From assembly GCF_937893305.1 (NCBI RefSeq), contig NZ_CALBGN010000019.1, forward strand, positions 1 to 64,000: a stretch of DNA of 64,000 nt, given 5' to 3'. Below, one piece after another: positions 9,271 through 18,477 of the stretch. Position 1 is the stretch's first letter, and every line of letters starts with the position of its first letter. The notes under the pieces were generated by a model. It was not told the origin of the DNA, searched no databases, and saw nothing but the letters and a program-made list of their open reading frames with translations. The position numbers were made by a program, and so were the translations under genes. The DNA is from an uncultured Helicobacter sp. Lineage in GTDB: Bacteria > Campylobacterota > Campylobacteria > Campylobacterales > Helicobacteraceae.

Positions 9271-10503
9271 ATGGAAGATTTAAAACAAACTTATCCAGAT
9301 TCCCTACCCTATCACCAAGGTGGTAAAATTGAGGTGATTGCGCGCACCAAACTTGATAATGAACACGACTTGTCTCTTGCATATTCTCCTGGTGTTGCCG
9401 TCCCTTGTAAAGAGATCCAACGCGATCCAAACTCCGCTTATGAATACACAGCAAAAAGCAATCTTGTTGCCGTAATTTCTAATGGAACAGCAGTTTTAGG
9501 ATTGGGAGACATCGGTGCGCTTGCAGGCAAACCTGTAATGGAAGGAAAGGCAGTGCTTTTTAAAAAATTTGCCGACATTAATGCTTTTGATATTGAAGTT
9601 GATGAAACTAACCCGGATAAATTTATTGATATTGTGCGCGCCATCGCTCCAACCTTTGGTGGAATCAATTTAGAAGATATTAAAGCACCAGAATGCTTTT
9701 ATATAGAATCACGCTTAAAAGAGATATTAAATATACCCATTATGCACGATGATCAACACGGAACAGCTATTATCTCTGCATCTGGAATCATTAATGGTGC
9801 AAAAGTTGCAAATAAAAATATTACGGATTTAAAAGTTGTGGTTTTAGGCGCAGGAGGTGCTGCTATTGCTTGCGCAAAAATCGCTCAAAGATTAGGAGTT
9901 AAAGACCTTGTAATGTTTGATAGCAAAGGAGCAATCACCACACATCGCAAAGATAATCTTAATGGTTTTAAAAAAGATTTTATTGTAGATAGAGAAATCA
10001 ACTCTTATAAAGATGCACTAGATGGTGCAGATGTGATTTTAGGACTATCAAGAGCCGATATTTTAGAGGCAAAAGATATTGAAGGAATGAATTCTAATCC
10101 AATGATTTTTGTAATGAGCAATCCTGTGCCAGAAATTAGTCCAGAAATCGTGCGCAAGGTGCGACCAGATGCGATTATTGCCACAGGAAGAAGTGATTAT
10201 CCTAATCAAATCAATAATGTTTTAGGATTTCCTTATATTTTTAAGGGCGCATTAAAAGCGCGTGCAAGATGCATTAACGAAAAGATGAAGCTTGCAGCAG
10301 CAAGGGCATTAGCAGACTTAGCAAGAGCAGAGATCCCAAATGCGCTAAAAGAAGAATTAGAGAGAATCCACGGCAGAACCTTTGAATTTGGCAAAGAATA
10401 CATTATCCCAAGCCCTTTTGATTCTCGCTTAAAAGAATTTATTTCAAATGCAGTTGCGCAAGCTGCTATTGATAGCGGTGTAGCACGCATTAAAAGCTTA
10501 TAA
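9271..10503 (+). CDS. Malic enzyme (malate to pyruvate, NAD(P)-dependent)
   Basis: 410 residues, the size of the short bacterial malic enzymes that lack the phosphotransacetylase tail. It decarboxylates malate to pyruvate. Visible signatures are LAYSPGVAVPC with the catalytic Tyr near the start, NLEDIKAPECF and MHDDQHGTAI (metal and substrate binding), and a Rossmann dinucleotide motif VVVLGAGGAAIACAK at ~189. Cofactor preference cannot be read reliably. The next small gene starts 3 bases after its stop, suggesting an operon. H. pylori is known to lack this enzyme; Campylobacter has one. Confidence 0.93.
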   Translation: MEDLKQTYPDSLPYHQGGKIEVIARTKLDNEHDLSLAYSPGVAVPCKEIQRDPNSAYEYTAKSNLVAVISNGTAVLGLGDIGALAGKPVMEGKAVLFKKFADINAFDIEVDETNPDKFIDIVRAIAPTFGGINLEDIKAPECFYIESRLKEILNIPIMHDDQHGTAIISASGIINGAKVANKNITDLKVVVLGAGGAAIACAKIAQRLGVKDLVMFDSKGAITTHRKDNLNGFKKDFIVDREINSYKDALDGADVILGLSRADILEAKDIEGMNSNPMIFVMSNPVPEISPEIVRKVRPDAIIATGRSDYPNQINNVLGFPYIFKGALKARARCINEKMKLAAARALADLARAEIPNALKEELERIHGRTFEFGKEYIIPSPFDSRLKEFISNAVAQAAIDSGVARIKSL

Positions 10504-10506
10504 TTT

Positions 10507-10713
10507 ATGGAAGATTTTACTTATAAACTTGTAATGTTTGGCTTTAGTGCGTTATGTGAAGATTTAGAAGAAGTCAAACGCCGCCTAAGCATTTATCCCA
10601 CAGAGCGTTACACACTTGAAAATGGCGATGAGTGCTTTTTGCTTGATCGCGATACGCACGAAATTTATCCCATTATCCTAAAAGACAATCGCTTTGTTAT
10701 TGATGGACTCTAG
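10507..10713 (+). CDS. Small conserved-looking hypothetical protein (68 aa)
   Basis: 68 residues, acidic, no membrane helix or signal peptide: MEDFTYKLVMFGFSALCED, then a short helical part and a beta-rich tail with YPIILKDNRFVIDGL. It starts 3 bases after the malic enzyme stop, so is probably translated from the same mRNA. Its 3' end overlaps that of the ThiE-like gene on the other strand by 17 bases. I do not recognise the family. Clean coding composition and tight spacing argue that it is real. Confidence 0.65.
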   Translation: MEDFTYKLVMFGFSALCEDLEEVKRRLSIYPTERYTLENGDECFLLDRDTHEIYPIILKDNRFVIDGL

Positions 10714-11296
10714 TTATAGGGCTAGAATCTAAATTTAAAAAATACCTGATAGAAGCAAAGTTGTGAATTTTTGTTTGTTCTAGTGCATTAAGTTCAGTTT
10801 TTGTAATAATCCCACCTAGTGCGAAAATCTCCGCCCTATAATTTTTTGGCTCAATCTGCTTTAAAAATTCAACACCTAGTGGAATCCCTTTATTTGGAGT
10901 TTTAAAAATCGGACTGATTGTAATCCCATTAGCCCCTATTTTATCAGCATTTTCTAAGCTTTTTAAATCATGTGCGCTATAAAAAACATAACGGAAGATT
11001 TTTTTATAATTTTGAATTGCATTGCTTTGTTTTTCATTACAATGCACACCATCAAAGCCCAGCTCTAAAGCTAATTTAGCATTAGAATTTAGCAAGCTCA
11101 CCACATTAAATTTGGCATTCAATTCTAAAAAAATCTTCATTAATTTTAATTCAAACTGCATTGTTTTATCGCGATAAGCAGCAAATTGTGGGCGATGTTC
11201 TTCTAAGATTCTTTGATAAAATTCATAAAAATCTAAAGGGGATTTTGGATAGAGAAAGGGATCAGTTATAAGGTAAGCCTTAATGGGCTTCCTCAC
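10697..11296 (-). CDS. Thiamine-phosphate synthase-like (ThiE/TenI family) protein
   Basis: 199 residues with the TIM-barrel landmarks of the ThiE/TenI family: FAAYRDK early on, FDGVHCN in the middle, ANGITISPIFKTPNKG and IFALGGI toward the end. ThiE joins the thiazole and pyrimidine moieties into thiamine phosphate; TenI members do related aromatase work. Since the active-site motifs are divergent, I do not assign thiE firmly. The start at 11296 is a GTG inside the last codons of atpB (17-base overlap), implying translational coupling; other weak starts are possible. Its end overlaps the small gene on the plus strand. Confidence 0.75.
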   Translation of the reverse strand: MRKPIKAYLITDPFLYPKSPLDFYEFYQRILEEHRPQFAAYRDKTMQFELKLMKIFLELNAKFNVVSLLNSNAKLALELGFDGVHCNEKQSNAIQNYKKIFRYVFYSAHDLKSLENADKIGANGITISPIFKTPNKGIPLGVEFLKQIEPKNYRAEIFALGGIITKTELNALEQTKIHNFASIRYFLNLDSSPITRVHQ

Positions 11297-11963
11297 TTTC
11301 TAAAACTGCACCTGCTAAGAATACATAAGTTAGAATCATAAAAATAAATGCTTGTAAAAATGCCATAAATGTTAAAAGCAAAAATGCTGGAAGTGGAGCC
11401 ACCCAAGGAGCAAGCATTAACATTACAAGCAAGAACATATCATCTCCCTTAATATTTCCAAAAAGACGGAAAGATAAAGAAACAAGCCTTGAACAATGTG
11501 AAATAATTTCAATAGGGAACATTAAAGGAGCTAACGGTTTAATTGGTCCTGCAAAATGTGCAAAATATTTTACAACTCCAAAAGTGCGAATTCCTTCAAA
11601 ATTATAAAATACAAACACCACCAATGCAAGTGTCAATGTAAAATTTAAGCTTGAAGAAGGGGCTTCAAATCCCGGAATAATCCCAATTAAATTTGCCAAA
11701 CATACAAAAAGTGCAAGTGTTGCAGTTAAAGGCAAATATTTGCGCGCCTTTTCTTCTCCAATCACATCTTTTGCCATAAAAATCACACCACCTAAAAAGG
11801 CTTCAAAAACATTTTGTATCGTTCCGGGAACAATTTGAAGCTTAGAAGTTGCAAGTTTTGCCAAAATAACGGCAATGACTGCAACTAATACTGTGTGAAT
11901 TGCAATAATAAAGTCGTGATCGTGGCTAATCATTCCAAAAAAGGTAAATAATCGTCCGTCCAT
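11280..11963 (-). CDS. atpB: F0F1 ATP synthase subunit a
   Basis: 227 residues with five or six membrane helices. This is the stator half-channel subunit that carries protons past the c-ring. The essential arginine lies in the conserved helix SRLVSLSFRLFGNIKGDD, and the C-terminal helix region MAFLQAFIFMILTYVF has the usual polar Gln. Other ATP synthase genes are absent from the window, so atpB is separated from the main atp operon, as known in epsilonproteobacteria. It overlaps the ThiE-like gene downstream by 17 bases. Confidence 0.96.
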   Translation of the reverse strand: MDGRLFTFFGMISHDHDFIIAIHTVLVAVIAVILAKLATSKLQIVPGTIQNVFEAFLGGVIFMAKDVIGEEKARKYLPLTATLALFVCLANLIGIIPGFEAPSSSLNFTLTLALVVFVFYNFEGIRTFGVVKYFAHFAGPIKPLAPLMFPIEIISHCSRLVSLSFRLFGNIKGDDMFLLVMLMLAPWVAPLPAFLLLTFMAFLQAFIFMILTYVFLAGAVLESEEAH

Positions 11964-12025
11964 TTAAGACTCCCTTTAGTAATTTAAAAGTTGATAATTA
12001 TGCCAAAAATAAATTTAATTAATAA

Positions 12026-12571
12026 TTAACCTTTTCTTAGCACAAGAGTTTGCAATAAAATATCGTGCAATGCTTTTTTGTCTTTGCGCCATAATGGCAA
12101 CAAGATTCCAATGATTGTCGTTCCAGAGAGTAAAAAACCAAAAAAGCGCAAAAGCGCGAAAGTAAATGTTACTTTTTTTCCATTCTCGCGCACAATCCAC
12201 AAATCATAAGCCTTTTTCCCGGGCGTTTGTCCTTTAATTGCTAAAAGCAATGCCACAATCCCTGCATAAATCAAAACTCCAGCAGCAGGAGCCCAACTAG
12301 ACTCACGAAATCCTTGCGCACTCCCAACAACAACATAGGTTAAAACATATAACAAAGGCATATAAATCATAAAAGTATCAATCACTTGCGCCTTCCCGCG
12401 CTCCAAAAACCCCGCATAAAAAAGAGCTTTAGAATCGCTATTTTCCAAATCTTCACGCAACTTTGATGGGAGATTTTCAAAGGTCTTGGAATCTAAAATA
12501 TTGGAATCTTTTTTGGTTTGATTTTGCTTAAGGCTTAATCTCTTGCCTTGTTTAATTTCTCTCCAGCGCAC
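12026..12571 (-). CDS. RDD-family membrane protein
   Basis: 181 residues. A charged N-terminal region of ~60 residues precedes the RDD domain: helix 1 begins KAQVIDTFMIYMPLLYVL (Asp of the Arg-Asp-Asp motif retained), then a second helix, GQTPGKKAYDLWIV, and a final part LLRFFGFLLSG with KKALHDILLQT. RDD proteins are inner-membrane proteins, some linked to Na+ or H+ exchange; function here is unknown. Its GTG start overlaps the TAG stop of pyrE (TAGTG), so the two are translationally coupled. Confidence 0.82.
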   Translation of the reverse strand: MRWREIKQGKRLSLKQNQTKKDSNILDSKTFENLPSKLREDLENSDSKALFYAGFLERGKAQVIDTFMIYMPLLYVLTYVVVGSAQGFRESSWAPAAGVLIYAGIVALLLAIKGQTPGKKAYDLWIVRENGKKVTFTFALLRFFGFLLSGTTIIGILLPLWRKDKKALHDILLQTLVLRKG

Positions 12572-13191
12572 TACCTTTCCTGATTTCCACGACTTCCAGG
12601 CTTAATAATCTCTAAGCCTTTTTTACACAATGGACAATCTTTTTCATCATAAGTATCAAATACAAAATCTTCTAATGCAAATAAAGGCAGATTTTCATCT
12701 AACTTGCACTCTGGAGTTTCTGAATTTCTTAACACATTGTAACGATTACAAATTCCACGATTTGCCAATGCTGCAAATCCTACAATTTCAGCCCCTAAAG
12801 CCTTGATAACACTTGCAGATTCCATTGCAGAACCACCAGTGGTAATAATATCTTCACAAATTAAAACTTTTTCTTTAGGCTTAATTTCAAAGCCTCTTCT
12901 TAGCGTCATTATCCCACCTACACGCTCTGTGAAAATAAAACGCACTCCAAGAGCGCGTGCTAACTCATAACCTGCTAAAATCCCGCCCAAAGCAGGAGAG
13001 CAGATACAATCTACTTTAATCCCAGATTTATGGACTAATAATGCCAACTCATAGGCTAAACGTTCTGCTACTTTTGGATTTTCTAGCACTTTTGCAGATT
13101 GTAAATAAAATGGCGAATGTTTTCCACTACTTAATAAAAAATGTCCTTCTAAAAGTGCGTTTGCATCTTTATAAATTTGTGCAATATCCAT
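12571..13191 (-). CDS. pyrE: Orotate phosphoribosyltransferase
   Basis: 206 residues. It makes orotidine 5'-phosphate from orotate and PRPP in pyrimidine synthesis. The PRPP-binding loop is clear at about residues 108-125 (VLICEDIITTGGSAMESA). The N-terminus has the substrate pattern FLLSSGKHSPFYLQSAK. A short Cys-containing tail (DCPLCKKGLEII) matches the variant seen in epsilonproteobacteria. The genes read frr, pyrE, RDD in one direction with 1-30 base gaps, consistent with an operon. Confidence 0.95.
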   Translation of the reverse strand: MDIAQIYKDANALLEGHFLLSSGKHSPFYLQSAKVLENPKVAERLAYELALLVHKSGIKVDCICSPALGGILAGYELARALGVRFIFTERVGGIMTLRRGFEIKPKEKVLICEDIITTGGSAMESASVIKALGAEIVGFAALANRGICNRYNVLRNSETPECKLDENLPLFALEDFVFDTYDEKDCPLCKKGLEIIKPGSRGNQER

Positions 13192-13218
13192 GATAATTCC
13201 TTAAATTTTAGATTCCAA

Positions 13219-13773
13219 CTAGATTTTCAATAAATCTTCTTCTTTATGTTTTACTAATTCATCAATTTTTTTTGTAGCATTATCAGTGAATTTTTGAATC
13301 TCATCTTGCCCTTTTTTAGATTCATCTTCACTAATTTCTTTATCTTTTTCTAATTTTTTAATCTTATCATTAGAATCTTTTCTAATATTGCGAATTGCCA
13401 CTTTTGCTTTTTCGCCGATATTCTTTGCTTCTTTTGCAATCTCCTTTCTTTGCTCACTTGTCATTGGAGGAAAAAAGAGTTTAATTGTTTCACCATCATT
13501 ATTTGGATTTACCCCTATATTTGCTTCTTGAATTGCTCTTTCAATGTCTTTTAGTAAATTTTTCTCCCAAGGAGTAATCACAATCGTGCTTGCATCTTGA
13601 GCAATAACAGAACCAACTTGATTAAGCGGAGTTGGTGTATCATAATAATCAATACGAATGGAATCAAGAATAGACACGGAGACTTTTCCGCTACGCAAAG
13701 TTCCAAACTCTTTTTTCATCGCTTCAATGCTTTTATCCATCGCTTCTTTTGTGTGTGTGTAAATCGCTTCCAT
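13219..13773 (-). CDS. frr: Ribosome recycling factor
   Basis: 184 residues, the usual size. With EF-G it splits post-termination ribosomes. It shows the family core: an N-terminal helix with LRSGKVSVSILDSIRIDYY, the domain II segment TPLNQVGSV, and the C-terminal helices with RKEIAKEAKNIGEKAKVAIRN (one residue trimmed here to KEIAKEAKNIGEKAKVAIRN). It lies 9 bases after secG and 27 before pyrE, in one minus-strand series. Confidence 0.97.
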   Translation of the reverse strand: MEAIYTHTKEAMDKSIEAMKKEFGTLRSGKVSVSILDSIRIDYYDTPTPLNQVGSVIAQDASTIVITPWEKNLLKDIERAIQEANIGVNPNNDGETIKLFFPPMTSEQRKEIAKEAKNIGEKAKVAIRNIRKDSNDKIKKLEKDKEISEDESKKGQDEIQKFTDNATKKIDELVKHKEEDLLKI

Positions 13774-13782
13774 AAGATTCCT

Positions 13783-14121
13783 TTATTTAGATTCCGTATT
13801 TTGCGGATCAGTCGTGGGGGTTTGCGTTGTAGCAGGCACAGCAGGCACAGCAGGAGTTGCTGGAATTTCCACTCCATCGACAATAGAACGCTTTGCATCT
13901 TGCATATAAAGATACCCAAGCGCAATAGTATTTAACACAAAAAGCAAGCCAAACCCAAAAGTAAGCTTTGCTAAAAACCCAGCTGGACCCTTTGCCCCAA
14001 ACAAACTCTCATTACTTCCACTATATGCTCCAAGCCCAATGCTTGAACTTTTTTGCATCATCACAACAATGGTGATTAAAATTGCAAGCACAAATTGCAA
14101 AACCAACAAAATTCCACTCAT
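13783..14121 (-). CDS. secG: Preprotein translocase subunit SecG
   Basis: 112 residues. Two membrane helices flank the conserved loop: helix 1 (LLVLQFVLAILITIVVMMQ), then KSSSIGLGAYSGSNESLFG and GPAGFLAKLTFGF leading to helix 2. The C-terminal tail is rich in Thr, Pro and Ala (VPAVPATTQTPTTD). SecG assists SecYE-mediated export in the inner membrane. It is the first gene of the secG-frr-pyrE-RDD series. Confidence 0.95.
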   Translation of the reverse strand: MSGILLVLQFVLAILITIVVMMQKSSSIGLGAYSGSNESLFGAKGPAGFLAKLTFGFGLLFVLNTIALGYLYMQDAKRSIVDGVEIPATPAVPAVPATTQTPTTDPQNTESK

Positions 14122-14214
14122 AATCTACCTTTTGATTTTAAAAAAATTCCGCGCATTTTACCTAAACATACTTAAAGAAAAACATAATTTTACACACCAG
14201 ATCTTGTATAAATC

Positions 14215-15366
14215 TTTTTAAAGCCATGTGAAAGTTATGTTTGCGATTCCATCTCTTTTATTCTAAAAAGCGACAATAAAGACAACTACTATCTTATCCC
14301 AAAAGCAAAGCTAGAAAGCAATGGAATCATTTATAAGATTGATTTACTTTCACTGCACCCAACTTTAGGGATTTATATTATTGAAGTAAAAAATTGGAAT
14401 TCTTTAGAGTTAATTCGCAAAAAATCTCTCTATCAACAAGATTATATGCTTTGTGATGAAACGCAAGATATACTAGAAGGGTTTATGAGCATTGTCTATA
14501 AAGAAATCAAATATTGTGTCTTCTTTATTGATGAAGCACAAAGATTCTATTCTTATCCAATGCAAAACATTGCACAAATTTTTCATCATTTTAAATTTGA
14601 AAAATTTTCAATGCAAGAATGCGTTAAAAACTTAAAAATGTATATAGATTCCCATCAAACATCGCAATGTGCACTTTTGAAATTCTAAACAAAAACAAGA
14701 GTCTAAATGAATATTATAAAAAATCTTATTATCTTAAAGGTAATTTTACTAATGATATTAATTGTATTTTAAAAGCAGAAGAAATTCATCTACAAAATCT
14801 ATCTAATGACGATCATCTAAAATCACTACTACAAAACCTGCCCCAAGCAGAAAACAATATTGTTCTAACTTATAGTAATCAACATTAATCACATCAATGC
14901 GCTCTTAAAATCTATCCAAAGAACAGATATAAAAGCAATGGCAATTCAAGGCATTAAAGGACTTGAAGCACAAAATATTATTATTCACGGATTTGTAAAT
15001 TTCTTAAACATTACACAAAACAACGAAAAGGACTTGCTTTATCGCAAAGCTTATGTTCTCCTAACACGCACAAGAGAGAATCTCTATTTAGATTTTAGTG
15101 CAAAGGCAAAGGCTTATTCTAAGAAGGAAGTCCAAGAAATTTTAGATATTATTGAAGGATTTACCGAAAAAATCAAAACACAAAAAACAACAACAAAATT
15201 AGAATCTAAAAACACTTCTAACAATCTCTCTCTTGCTAAAATCCGCCCAATTCTATCTGATACAAAAATAGTGCGGAACTCGTTGTTGCTGCTAGTGAAA
15301 TCTTTGCTATTGTTGCAGAGTTATTCAACTTCTAAACTCTTTACAAATCCTTCAATGCACCTTTAG
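14215..15366 (+). pseudogene. Decayed NERD-domain / UvrD-like DNA helicase
   Basis: Three pieces in two frames. Piece one (to 14688) lacks a start codon; it has the NERD nuclease-like motif IYIIEVKNW and, soon after, a Walker B-like CVFFIDEAQRF. The Walker A region expected between them is missing, so an internal deletion is likely. Piece two (14667-14888, shifted frame) ends at IVLTYSNQH. Piece three (from about 14881, first frame) has IKGLEAQNIIIHGF and YVLLTRTRENLYL, the last resembling helicase motif VI. Intact relatives are NERD-helicase fusions of unknown or phage-defence-linked role. The tail runs into msrQ on the other strand. No function is expected. Confidence 0.75.
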
Positions 15367-15883
15367 CTCTCCATAGCTTGAAGGCTAAGGCACATAAGGC
15401 AATTGCGAACAAAGCATAATACAAAGAGCTTAAAACTTTTTGCAACATCACAATATGCAAAACCCCAAAAAACACAGCCAAATACACAAGAAAACTGACT
15501 CTAAAGCGTCTAAAAATCTGCAATAAAGACGCCAAAAAGGCGAACAGCATCGCCAAAAAACCAATCCCTCCAACAATTAAATGCTTTTCAGAAAAAATCT
15601 TTTGCACCATTGGTGCAATTTCTCCTCCAAAATCTAAATGCACAAAAATCAAAAAATGCCAAAGCGCCGCTACAAAAGCTAAGACTCCAAAAACTTTTCC
15701 ATAAGGACTTGGTAACCAAAGTCCAAAAAAGAGCAAGCCAAAAGAAAACCAACCCGTGTAATCATAAAGCATTTCAAAAGAAAAATAAATTCCATATAGC
15801 ACTTGATTTTCTACATTTAAGATTCCATAATAACCAAATATAATAGTAGCTAAAACAATACAGAACCCTAAAAGACTGCGCAT
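15341..15883 (-). CDS. msrQ: MsrQ-like heme-binding membrane subunit
   Basis: 180 residues, five or six membrane helices of the ferric reductase-like transmembrane family. It should pass electrons from the quinone pool or a flavin to periplasmic MsrP. Histidines lie in membrane segments (WHFLIFVHLDFGG; LHIVMLQK) and can ligate heme. It starts directly at the end of msrP (shared base 15883), as in the known msrPQ operon order, which is the main support for the name. Confidence 0.88.
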   Translation of the reverse strand: MRSLLGFCIVLATIIFGYYGILNVENQVLYGIYFSFEMLYDYTGWFSFGLLFFGLWLPSPYGKVFGVLAFVAALWHFLIFVHLDFGGEIAPMVQKIFSEKHLIVGGIGFLAMLFAFLASLLQIFRRFRVSFLVYLAVFFGVLHIVMLQKVLSSLYYALFAIALCALAFKLWRAKGALKDL

Positions 15884-16827
15884 TAATAAAGCTTTGTGCG
15901 ATCTAAGCCTACATAAAAATGCTCCACTTCTTTAGCATAGCCATTAAGATATAGAGTTGGAATCTGTCCGCGCTTCCCAATTATACGCTCACTTTTTTGT
16001 GACCATCTAGGATGTGAAACTTCAGGATCTACATTACCATAAAATCCGTATTCTTTAGGATTTTCATCTTCCCAAGTAGAAATAGGCTTCTCTTTTAAAA
16101 ACTCAATCTTATCAATGCTTTTGATAGACTTATATCCATATTTCCAAGGCACAACTAAGCGCAAAGGTGCGCCATTTTGTGGCGGAAGTGGCTTTTTATA
16201 CATTCCAACTGCCATAAGTGTCAAAGGGTGCATTGCTTCATCAAAACGCAACACTTCTTTATAGGGAAAGTCAAGCAATTGCATAGGACCCTGCATAGGA
16301 AACTGCTTAGGATCATATAAAGTTGTAAAACGTAGATATTTTGCATTACTATTTGGTTTTGCGAGTTCTATTAATTCCCTAAGCTCAAAGCCAACCCAAG
16401 GGATTACCATACTCCAAGCCTCAACGCAACGAAATCTATACACTCTTTCTACCAAATGCACCTGTTTTAATAAATCTTCATAAGAGATCTTAAAGGGTTT
16501 TTGCACTTCTCCTTCAATGCGAATCTCCCAAGGCGAAGTCTTTAATATGTGTGCTTTGTTTTTAGGATCTGTTTTAGAAAAACCAAATTCATAAAAATTA
16601 TTATAACTTGTAGCAATTTCTTCTCTTGTAAGATCCAAATATTCCCCATTTAAAACAAACGCATCTTGCGCACTCATTGCTTTAAATTTTAGCTCTTGTT
16701 CTTTTAATACAGCCGCTAAAAGATTATCTGTTGCCAAAGCACTCACTAAAGTCCCAGCACCCAATTTTAAAAAACGCCTTCTTTCATAAAACAACGCTTC
16801 TGGTGTGATTTCTAAGTTTTGTTTCAA
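15883..16827 (-). CDS. msrP: MsrP, periplasmic molybdopterin methionine sulfoxide reductase
   Basis: 314 residues. The N-terminus has a twin-arginine signal, YERRRFLKLGAG, with a hydrophobic stretch after it, so the folded Mo-cofactor protein should be exported by Tat. The molybdenum-binding cysteine is in YRFRCVEAWSM near residue 133, followed by VPWKYGYKSIKSI, a family signature. MsrP repairs oxidised methionines in envelope proteins together with MsrQ, which follows without a gap. leuA ends 11 bases upstream, so read-through is possible. Confidence 0.93.
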   Translation of the reverse strand: MKQNLEITPEALFYERRRFLKLGAGTLVSALATDNLLAAVLKEQELKFKAMSAQDAFVLNGEYLDLTREEIATSYNNFYEFGFSKTDPKNKAHILKTSPWEIRIEGEVQKPFKISYEDLLKQVHLVERVYRFRCVEAWSMVIPWVGFELRELIELAKPNSNAKYLRFTTLYDPKQFPMQGPMQLLDFPYKEVLRFDEAMHPLTLMAVGMYKKPLPPQNGAPLRLVVPWKYGYKSIKSIDKIEFLKEKPISTWEDENPKEYGFYGNVDPEVSHPRWSQKSERIIGKRGQIPTLYLNGYAKEVEHFYVGLDRTKLY

Positions 16828-16837
16828 GGTTTCTCCA

Positions 16838-18367
16838 TTATTTAGCCACTAAAGAAGACATTGATAAATAACTATTTAATGCGCCAATATAAGCTTTAGC
16901 AGTTGCTTGTAAAGTATCCAAATGCAATCCGTGTCCAATAAATGCGGGCTGACTTGCTTCAAATTCCACTTTAACGACAACTTTTGCAAGCGCATCTTTG
17001 CCCTCACTTACCGCTTCCACTTTGTAATCTTTTAAGATTCCATTATAGCCGCTAATTCTATCAATTGTTTTTAAAATTGCATCTACACTTCCATTACCAA
17101 TAGCTGCATCAATGCGGCTATTGCCATCTTTTTGGATAGAAATTGCAGCATAAGGCACCCCATTAGAATCACTACTAATCTGCACAGAAAGTAGCTCAAA
17201 GATTTGTGGGATCTTTGTTGCTTCTTCGGTTAAAAGTGCGCGAATATCTTCATCATACACTTCCTTTTTCTTATCACACAACACTTTAAATTTCTCAAAT
17301 GCACTATTAAGCACATCTTTATCTAAATCATCAAATCCCAAACTTATTAATTTATCTTTAAACGCCGCTCTACCACTATGCTTTCCAAGCACTAAACCAT
17401 TATCCTGTGGAATCCCAATATCACTTGCGGACATAATTTCATAAGTTTCTCTATGTTTTAGCATTCCATCTTGATGGATTCCACTCTCGTGTGCAAAAGC
17501 ATTTTTTCCAACAATGGCTTTATTAGGCTGCGGACAAATCCCAGTAATATCCGCAACTAACTTACTTGTAGCATAGATTTCTCTTGTATTAATGCGTGTA
17601 TCTAAATCTCCAAAAATATCCTTGCGCGTTTTTAAAATCATCACAATTTCTTCTAATGCAGTATTCCCTGCACGCTCTCCTAGCCCATTAATTGTACATT
17701 CTAATTGCCTTGCTCCATTTTGGATTCCAACAAGTGAGTTTGCAACCGCTAATCCTAAATCATTATGACAATGCACAGATAAGATTGCTAATTCCCCCAC
17801 ACAAGATTTAAGCTCTTTTATAATATATCCCAATTCTTCAGGTAAGCGGTATCCAACTGTATCTGGTAGATTTAAAGTTCCAGCCCCTGCTTCAATCACA
17901 GCAAGAGCTACTTCCTTTAAAAATCCTATATCACTTCTGCACGCATCTTCACAGCTAAACTCCACATCTTCACATAAACTTTTTGCAAGTTTAACCGATT
18001 CTACTGCACGTTTAAGCACTTCATTAGGCTGCATTTTCAACTTAAATTCCATATGGATAGGACTTGTAGCAATAAAAGTATGAATACGCTTTTGTTTTGC
18101 CGTCTCTAATGCCTTTGCTGCGTGTTCAATATCCTTTGGGATTGCACGCGCTAGAGAGCAAATTGCACTATTTTGCACCACTTCTGAAATTCTACTAATT
18201 GCTTCAAAATCTCCCGGACTTGCAGCGGCAAATCCTGCTTCTATCACATCAACACCAAGGCGTTCTAATTGTAAAGCAAGCTTAATCTTTTCTTCCGTAT
18301 TCATTGAAGCACCAGGGCTTTGCTCACCATCTCTTAAAGTTGTATCAAAAATCTTAATCATTTCCAT
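16838..18367 (-). CDS. leuA: 2-isopropylmalate synthase
   Basis: 509 residues. First committed step of leucine synthesis: acetyl-CoA plus 2-oxoisovalerate. The catalytic barrel opens with FDTTLRDGEQSPGASM (residues ~7-22), includes LSVHCHNDLGLAVAN and ends with NAFAHESGIHQDGML. A C-terminal regulatory (LeuA dimer) domain of ~120 residues is present, implying feedback by leucine. ATG 18367 follows AAGGATTTTTA. H. pylori is known to lack leucine synthesis, so this gene points away from that species. No leuB, leuC or leuD is visible in the window. Confidence 0.96.
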   Translation of the reverse strand: MEMIKIFDTTLRDGEQSPGASMNTEEKIKLALQLERLGVDVIEAGFAAASPGDFEAISRISEVVQNSAICSLARAIPKDIEHAAKALETAKQKRIHTFIATSPIHMEFKLKMQPNEVLKRAVESVKLAKSLCEDVEFSCEDACRSDIGFLKEVALAVIEAGAGTLNLPDTVGYRLPEELGYIIKELKSCVGELAILSVHCHNDLGLAVANSLVGIQNGARQLECTINGLGERAGNTALEEIVMILKTRKDIFGDLDTRINTREIYATSKLVADITGICPQPNKAIVGKNAFAHESGIHQDGMLKHRETYEIMSASDIGIPQDNGLVLGKHSGRAAFKDKLISLGFDDLDKDVLNSAFEKFKVLCDKKKEVYDEDIRALLTEEATKIPQIFELLSVQISSDSNGVPYAAISIQKDGNSRIDAAIGNGSVDAILKTIDRISGYNGILKDYKVEAVSEGKDALAKVVVKVEFEASQPAFIGHGLHLDTLQATAKAYIGALNSYLSMSSLVAK

Positions 18368-18477
18368 TAAAAATCCTTAAAAAGTATATAATCAATAAAT
18401 TTTACAATCACAGAGGAAAACATAAAAAAAGCGTTAAAAGATTTTTAAAACAATAAAAGACAAATTTTGTTCGCATT

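Noticed and set aside
13750..13760. TG dinucleotide run in frr as a phase-variable repeat
   Set aside because: Only about five units, in an essential gene, encoding normal residues (YTHTK).
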